Shown piece by piece: positions 1 through 4,379 of a stretch of DNA of 5,483 nucleotides (positions are counted from its first letter, which is position 1; each line of letters starts with the position of its first letter). A model generated the notes under the pieces. It had not been told where the DNA came from. It worked only from the letters and a program-made list of their open reading frames with translations, and searched no databases. The stretch is from positions 1 through 5,483 of the forward strand of contig JASLMQ010000211.1 of assembly GCA_030746455.1 (NCBI GenBank), written 5' to 3'. The position numbers and the translations under genes were made by a program. Source of the DNA: Candidatus Latescibacterota bacterium. Its GTDB lineage: Bacteria; Latescibacterota; UBA2968; GCA-2709665.

Positions 1-10
1 CCCGGTTTCT

Positions 11-22
11 ACTATGTTGAAA
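11..22 (+). repeat. Subterminal inverted repeat, transposase-stop side
   Basis: ACTATGTTGAAA at 11-22 is the exact reverse complement of TTTCAACATAGT at 1406-1417. It marks the right end of the element in transposase orientation. The match stops at the next base on both sides, so the repeat is 12 bp. Confidence 0.93.
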
Positions 23-49
23 GTCAAGGACAAACTGCGAACGGTTGGC

Positions 50-225
50 CCCAGATGCCTTGGTAACCCTACCAATCTACTATTCGTAGTCGCCGGTGTT
101 GGGCGCTAACATTCCACTGATCCGGAGCGGTTAGAATGGCCTGGGGGCGCGCATACTTTTCCACGTGGTTGTGAATACCTACAGAAACCGGGTCGCCGTC
201 CCCCAAGCTCCGCGATCACAGAAGT
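50..225 (-). ncRNA. Candidate bridge/seek RNA of the insertion sequence
   Basis: This is the non-coding DNA between the transposase stop and the right end, where IS1111-type elements carry their guide RNA. Limits are approximate. Read 5' to 3' on the minus strand, three elements can be seen. First, a short stem (216-220 with 170-174) closes a loop containing CCCGGTTTCT (192-183). That is the exact reverse complement of the right flank plus element edge in transposase orientation, as a right target guide should be. Second, ATAGTAGA (83-76) is identical to the element's right end across the proposed core (15-8), as a left donor guide should be. Third, a perfect 6-bp stem with a 4-base loop lies at 60-75. 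Target loop before donor loop, and a size near 175 nt, agree with the IS621 bridge RNA. I could not identify a convincing left target guide or right donor guide, nor a promoter. Confidence 0.55.
60..75 (-). other. Stem-loop in the guide RNA region
   Basis: TTGGTA (60-65) and TACCAA (70-75) form a perfect 6-bp stem around a 4-base loop. It abuts the proposed donor-guide repeat at 76-83, where CTAC (77-80) and GTAG (86-89) could form a second small hairpin. Compact hairpins next to a guide loop fit a structured RNA. Confidence 0.5.
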
Positions 226-261
226 GGGTCCAGAAGCATCGAACTGGGGTGCGTGCAGCGC

Positions 262-1332
262 TCAGGCTACTCTGAGGTCCAGCTGATACGGTTTGGCGTC
301 GAGCAAGATCCTGCGCATTCGCTTCGCCAAGGTTCTGGCGACCGCCACAATCGCTCGCTTGCCTCCAGCACGCACTTTGATCCGGTCATACTTCTCCTGC
401 ATCACGGGGTCCTTCTGGATCAACCTCCACGAGGCCTGGATCAGCAACGCCCGAACCATGGGCTTCCCCTGACGCGTGATGCGCCCAACGCGGACCTTGT
501 CGCCAGAGGAATACTGCCCGGGGGTCAGGCCCACATATGCGGCGATAGCATCGGCTCTTTGAAACCGGGAGATATCCTGTAACTCCAGAAGGATTTCCAT
601 TGCAGAGAGCCACCCGATACCTGGGATGGACTCGAGGATCTCCACTCGATCCTGATACTGCTCGCTTCTGGCGAGCTTCTTGAGCAGGTCCGTCTGTCGA
701 CTCACCAGTTCAGAGGTCTGGTCGTAATGGTCCAGCAAGTTCTCAAAGCTGGCCTGCTGATATGGATCCGGGAACCGCAGAGCTCGCAAGTTGTCAACAT
801 ACACGTGGCTCCATCTGCCGTTCGATTCCCTTGGTATTTCCAGACCGGTGAACCGCAACTCGGCTTTGATCCGCTGTTGGACTCGAACCCTGTCTTGGAT
901 GAACTGGCGACGTCGACGGCTGACCTGACGGTGGGCCCTCTCTTCAGGACTTGGCACATACACCGAGGTCAGGTCGCCGCTCTTGAGCAAACTGGCCAGC
1001 TTAAGGCTATCCTTCGGATCTGTCTTGATCCGGTTCCCAGCCTGGCTTGGGACCAAGCTGGGCGGAGTCACTCTGGCATCCACACCCATACCTTGCAGGA
1101 AATCATGCAACCAGAATCCAAAGTAGCCGGCCTCATACACGGCTGAGATCTGTTCGGCTTCACCATACCGGCTCAGCAACTGCGAGATTGCACCACAATC
1201 GCTTGATATGCGGTTCGCGAACAGCTTTAGCCCATCCTCATTCAGAACCGTCACATGCCAAAATCCACGATGCATATCGATGCCCACGAAAAGATGCTTG
1301 CCCTTCCACGCGGTTACCGTGTACCTTGCCAT
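262..1332 (-). CDS. IS110-family (IS1111-type) transposase/recombinase
   Basis: A 356-residue recombinase that would cut and rejoin DNA for movement of the surrounding element, guided in this family by an element-encoded RNA. The N-terminal RuvC-like DEDD domain shows its acidic residues: D19 in FVGIDMH, E67 in VYEAGYFG, and D105 and D108 in KTDPKD. A basic, probably coiled segment follows at about 130-230. The C-terminal Transposase_20 domain starts at about 232, with a helix-hairpin-helix-like IPGIGWLSA and the conserved AYVGLTPGQYSSG segment; S275 or S276 is the likely nucleophile. All key residues are present and the length is normal, so it looks functional. The reading frame is open back to 1401, but I chose ATG 1332: AAGGAGG lies 6 bases upstream, and the extra codons would run into the element end. 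A pair of hairpins over the ribosome site and start codon may restrain translation. The closest named IS cannot be told by eye. Confidence 0.96.
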   Translation of the reverse strand: MARYTVTAWKGKHLFVGIDMHRGFWHVTVLNEDGLKLFANRISSDCGAISQLLSRYGEAEQISAVYEAGYFGFWLHDFLQGMGVDARVTPPSLVPSQAGNRIKTDPKDSLKLASLLKSGDLTSVYVPSPEERAHRQVSRRRRQFIQDRVRVQQRIKAELRFTGLEIPRESNGRWSHVYVDNLRALRFPDPYQQASFENLLDHYDQTSELVSRQTDLLKKLARSEQYQDRVEILESIPGIGWLSAMEILLELQDISRFQRADAIAAYVGLTPGQYSSGDKVRVGRITRQGKPMVRALLIQASWRLIQKDPVMQEKYDRIKVRAGGKRAIVAVARTLAKRMRRILLDAKPYQLDLRVA

Positions 1333-1390
1333 CACGAGCCTCCTTGTGAGAGTATTTGCTGCGGACAATGGCAAGGTATTCTCTCGCAAG
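1322..1390 (-). promoter_or_regulatory. Two competing hairpins over the transposase start
   Basis: Stem A pairs 1378-1390 with 1343-1355 (11 of 13 positions) and overlaps the first bases of the AAGGAGG ribosome site. Stem B is a perfect 11-bp inverted repeat, 1322-1332 with 1368-1378, and covers the start codon plus the next 8 coding bases. The upstream arm of B lies mainly in the loop of A, and they share base 1378. They are therefore alternatives, or together a pseudoknot. Either would limit ribosome access on a transcript entering from outside the element, a control known in principle from other insertion sequences. The inverted repeats are visible; the function is inferred. Confidence 0.45.
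1339..1345 (-). promoter_or_regulatory. Ribosome binding site of the transposase
   Basis: On the minus strand AAGGAGG stands 6 bases before the ATG at 1332. It fixes the transposase start and rules out the longer frame from 1401. Its first three bases fall in the 3' arm of a hairpin with 1378-1390. Confidence 0.85.
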
Positions 1391-1405
1391 CTGAGGCTCA
1401 ACCTA

Positions 1406-1417
1406 TTTCAACATAGT
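1406..1417 (-). repeat. Subterminal inverted repeat, transposase-start side
   Basis: TTTCAACATAGT, the partner of the repeat at 11-22. It lies about 75 bases upstream of the transposase start and 7 bases inside the proposed element edge at 1424. Confidence 0.93.
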
Positions 1418-1422
1418 GACTA

Positions 1423-1511
1423 TCCCACCGATTCACCTCGCAGAGCTTCAGGATCTGCTGGCGCAACTCCTCGTCCGTCGTTCCGAACTTGACCCCGATG
1501 TGCTGTACCAT
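1423..1511 (-). pseudogene. 5' fragment of an unrecognised gene interrupted by the insertion sequence
   Basis: ATG at 1511 is preceded on the minus strand by AGGAGGGG (1519-1526; AGGAGG ends 9 bases from the ATG). It opens a frame beginning MVQHIGVKFG and continuing TDEELRQQILKLCEVNRW up to the element edge. The frame then enters the element and stops at 1398-1400, giving a 37-residue product whose last six or seven residues come from the IS. If the ends proposed here are right, the original gene read on from ...NRW as E-T-G across the junction, with its remainder left of the window. I do not recognise the family; the helix-prone, charged start is not diagnostic. It lies about 100 bases beyond the flagellin terminator and would need its own promoter. 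The alternative is that the frame is fortuitous; the ribosome site argues against that. Confidence 0.55.
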
Positions 1512-1727
1512 CGTCGTGCCCCTCCTGAGCTGAGTATGGCCGATGTCGTTCGGCTTGGGATCCAGACCGTGCCCGGCGTCTTTCTTCCCTACGATACCGC
1601 TGCACCAGGAGGCAAAGCAAGAAGAAAGCCCCTTCCCTGGGGCTTTGTGGCGTACGGCTCGGATGGCGGCGTGTGTATCGTCCCTGACCCCCTACCATCT
1701 CCACCAAACTGCGAGGTTCTGAGTCGC
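1425..1727. other. Gap between the insertion sequence and flagellin 1
   Basis: It holds the interrupted gene start (to 1511), its ribosome site (1519-1526), the flagellin terminator (1612-1646) and about 80 bases of flagellin 3' untranslated sequence (1647-1727). A 5-bp inverted repeat, GCCGA at 1540-1544 with TCGGC at 1551-1555, lies upstream of the fragment. No convincing promoter was found for it in 1527-1611. Confidence 0.5.
1612..1646 (-). terminator. Rho-independent terminator of flagellin 1
   Basis: AAAGCCCC (1625-1632) and GGGGCTTT (1639-1646) form a perfect 8-bp stem with a 6-base loop. Reading on the minus strand, a T-rich tail follows (TTTCTTCTTGCTTTG). It lies about 80 bases after the flagellin stop and separates that transcript from the interrupted gene. 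Confidence 0.85.
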
Positions 1728-2915
1728 CTACAGGAGCGAGAGCGCCGAGGCGGCCGCGATGTTGGCCTGGGCGAACAACGCCAGCCCGGATTGCTGGAGG
1801 ATCTGTGCCCTGGAGAAGGCCGATATCTCCTCGGCGATGTCGGCATCGCGGATCGAGGCCTCGGTCGACTGATCGTTCTCCAGCATCACACCCGTGGCCC
1901 GGATACCGAATGACAGGCGATTCTGCATCGCCCCGAGATCCCCGCGCGCGCTCGTCACATTCTCGATGGCCAGATCGATCGACGAGATCACGCCCTGAGC
2001 CGAGGCCAGGGTCGCGATGGACGCGCTTCCGAGGTTCAGTGTGGCTCCGGAGGCGCTTAGATCGTTGATGTTGAGCTCCAGCCTATGGACCGACCCGTCA
2101 TCGGGGCCGACCTGGAAGGTACCGCCGGTGCCCGATTCGATGACGAGGCTGGTGCCGTCCAGGTCGCCATCGCGGTAGCCGTCGGTTGCCGGGTCGATGC
2201 CCTGCGCCGCCCGCTGTCCCCCCAGTGTGAGCTGCACACCCAGCCGGTCGAAGCTGGCAATGATGGCGCTGCCCGAGGCGACCACGCCCCCAACCGCATC
2301 GAAATCGAGAGAAGGCCTGATGTTGATCGTCTGCGTGGCGATGCCATTTCCCAGCGTGACCTCGCCATCGCCCGTTCCGTCGATCAGGCTGTAGGCGCCG
2401 GCGGCTGCTCCGGAGATCTGCACCCCGACCACGCCCGTCGTCGGAGATGCCAGGGCGGTGGAAACCGCGGCGTCATTGCTGACCACGTTTCCGAAGCCGC
2501 TCAGGAGGTTAGATCCGTTGTAGGACGTGACCTGGGCAACCCGGTCGATCTCGCTCACCAGCTGTGCGAGTTCTGCGTTCAGCGACTCGCGATTCGTATC
2601 GTTGACCGTTGAGGACGCCGATTGGATAGCCAGCTCGCGCATTCTGAGCAAGATCGAGTTGACCTCATTGAGCGCGCCCTCGGCGGTCTGAATCAGGTTT
2701 ACCGCCTGTTCGGAGTTCCTCATTCCCTGGGTGAATCCGCTCATTTCTGCGCGCAGGCCCTCGGAAATGCTCAGGCCCGCCGCATCATCGGCCGCGCGGT
2801 TCACCTTCAGCCCCGAAGACAGGCGTTCGATGCGCGAATTCAGATCCTTGCCAGTGATGTTCAGGATCCGCTGCGCATTGACGGCAGGGATGTTGGTGTT
2901 GATTCGGAGTGGCAT
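1728..2915 (-). CDS. Flagellin 1, complete
   Basis: A 395-residue flagellin, the secreted subunit that polymerises into the flagellar filament. The N-terminal D0/D1 domain (about 1-140) has INTNIPAVNAQR, RLSSGLKVNRAADDAAGLSIS and NLIQTAEGALNEVNSILLRM. The LLRMRELAIQSAS stretch (89-101) corresponds to the conserved D1 segment that TLR5 reads in enterobacterial flagellins. The central region (about 145-300) is glycine/serine-rich and ends with the common FQVG motif (267-270). The C-terminal domain has LGAMQNRL (327-334), RDADIAEE (356-363) and SRAQILQQSG, ending in ALSLL. There is no signal peptide, as expected for type III flagellar export. The frame is open upstream to 3101, but ATG 2915 gives the canonical N terminus and has AGAGG five bases upstream. 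A probable sigma-28 promoter lies about 175 bases upstream, and a terminator follows. It is a close paralog of the flagellin at 4380. Confidence 0.97.
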   Translation of the reverse strand: MPLRINTNIPAVNAQRILNITGKDLNSRIERLSSGLKVNRAADDAAGLSISEGLRAEMSGFTQGMRNSEQAVNLIQTAEGALNEVNSILLRMRELAIQSASSTVNDTNRESLNAELAQLVSEIDRVAQVTSYNGSNLLSGFGNVVSNDAAVSTALASPTTGVVGVQISGAAAGAYSLIDGTGDGEVTLGNGIATQTINIRPSLDFDAVGGVVASGSAIIASFDRLGVQLTLGGQRAAQGIDPATDGYRDGDLDGTSLVIESGTGGTFQVGPDDGSVHRLELNINDLSASGATLNLGSASIATLASAQGVISSIDLAIENVTSARGDLGAMQNRLSFGIRATGVMLENDQSTEASIRDADIAEEISAFSRAQILQQSGLALFAQANIAAASALSLL

Positions 2916-3047
2916 GGGTACCTCTGATTGGTCGGTGTTCTCGTTTCCCCGTTGCATCATCTCGGCCGTCGGCCGGTTCTCCGGACCGTGTCGGAGGGTC
3001 CAGAGCTGCCCACGGACTTCAGCGATCTGCCCGTGATCGCGTCGTCC

Positions 3048-3059
3048 CGTCGGCCGACG
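3048..3059. repeat. 12-bp perfect palindrome in the flagellin 1 leader
   Basis: CGTCGGCCGACG is self-complementary over all 12 bases. It lies about 35-45 bases downstream of the proposed sigma-28 -10 element, inside the transcribed leader. It could be a dimeric regulator site. As RNA it has no unpaired loop, so a simple hairpin is less favoured. In GC-rich DNA a chance origin is possible. Confidence 0.35.
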
Positions 3060-3091
3060 ATCGGCGTGTATGGTTCCCCGGTCTACGGTGA

Positions 3092-3119
3092 CTATCGGCA
3101 TCGCTTGACCGAATCTTGA
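3092..3119 (-). promoter_or_regulatory. Probable sigma-28 (FliA) promoter of flagellin 1
   Basis: On the minus strand GCCGATAG (3099-3092) matches the sigma-28 -10 consensus GCCGATAA at 7 of 8 bases. Upstream, TCAAGATT (3119-3112) matches the -35 consensus TAAAGTTT at 6 of 8, with a 12-base spacer where 11 is usual. Flagellins are typically sigma-28 genes. Transcription would start near 3085. Confidence 0.5.
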
Positions 3120-3165
3120 GCGGGAATGACCAGAAATTGTGGGCTTGTCCCATCGGGCGTTCTCC

Positions 3166-3194
3166 TTGACAATTGCCTGACAGGAAAGTATACT
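3166..3194 (+). promoter_or_regulatory. Sigma-70 promoter of the isomerase gene
   Basis: TTGACA (3166-3171) is a perfect -35. TATACT (3189-3194) matches the -10 at 5 of 6, with an ideal 17-base spacer. Transcription would start near 3201, giving a leader of about 32 bases. TGACA occurs twice, at 3167-3171 and 3178-3182, 11 bp or one helical turn apart; this could be a regulator site or chance. Confidence 0.75.
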
Positions 3195-3232
3195 AGTGGA
3201 AAATCCCCCTCACCCAAGCATGAGAGGCGCGT

Positions 3233-4078
3233 ATGGACTGGCAGATCGGCTGTTTCACTCTGCCGTGGTCGGAGTTTCCGCTCGACCGTGCGCTGGAGGG
3301 CATCAAGTCCGCGGGCTACGAGTTCGTGGGGCTGGGGACCAAGCACGAGGGCGTGGATATGCCCTCTGTGGCGGAGGGGAGGGGTGCGGCTCAGGAAGTC
3401 AAGGTGAAGCTTGACGCCATCGGCCTGGTTCCCCTGGTCTTGTTTGCAGGCTGGCAGGGAGACTCCGGCCTGGAGGACTTCAGAACGCGGATCGATCAGG
3501 CCGCTCTGCTCGATATTCCCTTCGTCCTCACCGCGGGGACGTGGACGGGCATGGACGGGAGCGTTTCGGAAGAGGATGCGGCCAACGCGGAGGCACAGTT
3601 CCTCGCGAGGATGTCGCAGATCCTGCCCTACGCCGGGGAGCACGGCATCACGGTTCTGCTGAAGCCACACACGGGCAACACGGCGCACGGGCCCCTATTG
3701 CGGACCACTCTGAACAAGATCGGGTCCCAGTGGGTCCAGGCGTGCTACGATCCAGGCAACGTGCATTTCTACGAGGGATTGTCTCCTGAGGTGGATATCC
3801 TTCACGTTCTTCCCTACCTCAAGGCGATGTGCATCAAAGACCACAAGGGCACCCGCGGCGAGGCCAACTTCCCGATACCGGGCGGGGGCGACGTGAATTT
3901 CCGCCGTATCTTCCGCCATATGAGACGGAGCCAGTTCGCAGGTCCACTTGTGGTCGAGCGCTTCGACGGCACCGACCCGAAGTCCACGATCAGCGCTGAG
4001 GAGGCCGACAGCCGGGCGGCGCGCTCACTGGAGTTCCTTCAGAAGATCGTAGGAGAGATCGCGGAGAGCAGCCGCTAG
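3233..4078 (+). CDS. Sugar phosphate isomerase/epimerase-like TIM-barrel protein
   Basis: A 281-residue cytoplasmic protein of the xylose isomerase-like TIM-barrel superfamily (AP endonuclease 2 fold), whose members interconvert sugars or hydroxy-acids using a divalent metal. The N terminus IGCFTLPW is a typical first strand, followed by a helix with ALEGIKSAGYEFVGL. Likely active-site strands are LLKPHTGN (142-149), CYDPGNVHFY (171-180), CIKDHKG (200-206) and VVERFDG (240-246). D173, H204 and E242 are probable metal ligands. The position after beta-strand LL, often Glu in this superfamily (LENH-like), is Lys144 here; I recall KPH variants in environmental homologs. PGGGDVNFRRIF (216-227) is the usual substrate-loop segment. 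ATG 3233 has GAGAGG five bases upstream and follows a strong promoter; a terminator comes directly after, so it is monocistronic. The substrate cannot be deduced. A link with flagellin glycosylation is conceivable from position only. Confidence 0.85.
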   Translation: MDWQIGCFTLPWSEFPLDRALEGIKSAGYEFVGLGTKHEGVDMPSVAEGRGAAQEVKVKLDAIGLVPLVLFAGWQGDSGLEDFRTRIDQAALLDIPFVLTAGTWTGMDGSVSEEDAANAEAQFLARMSQILPYAGEHGITVLLKPHTGNTAHGPLLRTTLNKIGSQWVQACYDPGNVHFYEGLSPEVDILHVLPYLKAMCIKDHKGTRGEANFPIPGGGDVNFRRIFRHMRRSQFAGPLVVERFDGTDPKSTISAEEADSRAARSLEFLQKIVGEIAESSR

Positions 4079-4105
4079 CGCATCCTTGCCGTGGGCGGAA
4101 TCTTA

Positions 4106-4140
4106 AAGGGGGCCTGGGAAACCGGGTCCCCCTTCGTTGT
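4106..4140 (+). terminator. Rho-independent terminator of the isomerase gene
   Basis: The stem 4106-4117 pairs with 4122-4134: AAGGGGG with CCCCCTT, then CCTGG with CCGGG after one bulged T at 4127. It closes a GAAA tetraloop and is followed by TTCGTTGTTGT. It begins about 28 bases after the stop codon. Confidence 0.85.
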
Positions 4141-4286
4141 TGTGGCCCCCGAACGGGACCGAATCTCGGCGCGTGCGTGGTCCGCATCCGATCGGCGGTC
4201 GCGTAACCCCTCTTCCATATATACAGTCGCCACGCAACGGGCTGCTGTGAAGAATCTGCTCAAGTGGACGGCGCCTCAACCGATAT

Positions 4287-4313
4287 TAAAGTATACAAAG
4301 TGGTATTAGATAT
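4287..4313 (+). promoter_or_regulatory. Probable sigma-28 promoter of flagellin 2
   Basis: TAAAGTAT (4287-4294) matches the sigma-28 -35 consensus at 7 of 8. After exactly 11 bases, TTAGATAT (4306-4313) keeps the GATA core of the -10 (4 of 8). It complements flagellin 1, where the -10 is strong and the -35 and spacing are weaker. The start would be near 4320, giving a leader of about 60 bases. Confidence 0.5.
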
Positions 4314-4366
4314 GCGCTCGTGCGCACAGGTGAAACCAGAGAGAAGGGGAACCGGAAGAGCCAATC

Positions 4367-4373
4367 AAGGAGG
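4367..4373 (+). promoter_or_regulatory. Ribosome binding site of flagellin 2
   Basis: AAGGAGG lies 6 bases before ATG 4380. It settles the start against the nearby ATG at 4375, which is out of frame and one base from the site. It is stronger than the AGAGG of flagellin 1. Confidence 0.85.
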
Positions 4374-4379
4374 AATGGC

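Larger units (their letters stand above)
8..1424 (-). mobile_element. IS110-family insertion sequence, IS1111-type, apparently complete
   Basis: A single intact DEDD/serine transposase on the minus strand is bracketed by a perfect 12-bp inverted repeat (11-22 and 1406-1417). The repeats are subterminal. In transposase orientation a GA dinucleotide can be placed at both edges (plus-strand TC at 8-9 and 1423-1424). That leaves 7 bases outside the repeat on the transposase-start side and 3 on the other side, an asymmetry I recall for IS1111-type elements. Short subterminal repeats and a long non-coding segment after the transposase stop (about 240 nt, against about 90 nt before its start) are the features that separate the IS1111 subgroup from classic IS110 elements. 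There is no obvious longer target duplication, as expected for this family. The exact ends are inferred from the repeats and the guide matches, because the left flank is cut off by the window edge. Confidence 0.88.
2916..3232. other. Divergent promoter region and long flagellin 1 leader
   Basis: Between the two divergent genes lie a flagellin-1 leader of about 170 bases (2916-3085), its probable sigma-28 site (3092-3119) and the sigma-70 promoter of the isomerase (3166-3194). The leader is GC-rich and contains a 12-bp perfect palindrome (3048-3059). Although it is open in frame with the flagellin, its Arg/Gly/Asp-rich translation resembles nothing in flagellins, so I treat it as untranslated. 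Confidence 0.55.
4079..4379. other. Gap between the isomerase and flagellin 2
   Basis: It holds the terminator (4106-4140), the flagellin 2 promoter (4287-4313) and a purine-rich leader of about 60 bases. In 4141-4286 I see no gene, RNA or clear repeat; there is only a short AT-rich patch (CATATATACA, 4216-4225) that could be a promoter element or operator. Confidence 0.5.

Noticed and set aside
193..216. Left target guide in the candidate bridge RNA
   Set aside because: Only weak resemblance (ATCG...GGA, or a GGGGGA run) to the left flank ...AATCGGTGGGA; not enough to call.
11..1424. Promoter formed at the circular junction of the element
   Set aside because: TTGACT (minus strand, 27-22) could act as a -35, but the best -10 across the predicted junction (CACTAT, 18-base spacer) matches only 3 of 6 bases.
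1416..1913. Plus-strand frame across the flagellin terminator and flagellin 3' end
   Set aside because: It begins inside the insertion sequence end, passes through the terminator hairpin and is antisense to flagellin; no ribosome site.
2085..2612. Long open frame on the plus strand opposite flagellin 1
   Set aside because: Antisense shadow of a GC-rich gene; no ribosome site, and the composition follows the flagellin codons.
2916..3101. 62-codon in-frame extension of flagellin 1 upstream of 2915
   Set aside because: The extension is unlike any flagellin N terminus, and the promoter -10 overlaps its beginning. MPLRINTNIPAVNAQ is the canonical start and has a ribosome site.
3092..3688. 198-codon open frame on the minus strand opposite the isomerase
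   Set aside because: Antisense to a clearly recognisable enzyme. Its Arg/His/Pro-rich product has no familiar motif, and its end overlaps the divergent promoter region.
4320..4379. CsrA-type sites in the flagellin 2 leader (GGA-containing purine runs)
   Set aside because: GGA occurs mainly in the ribosome site and a purine-rich run. I cannot show the paired hairpin loops that a CsrA site needs.
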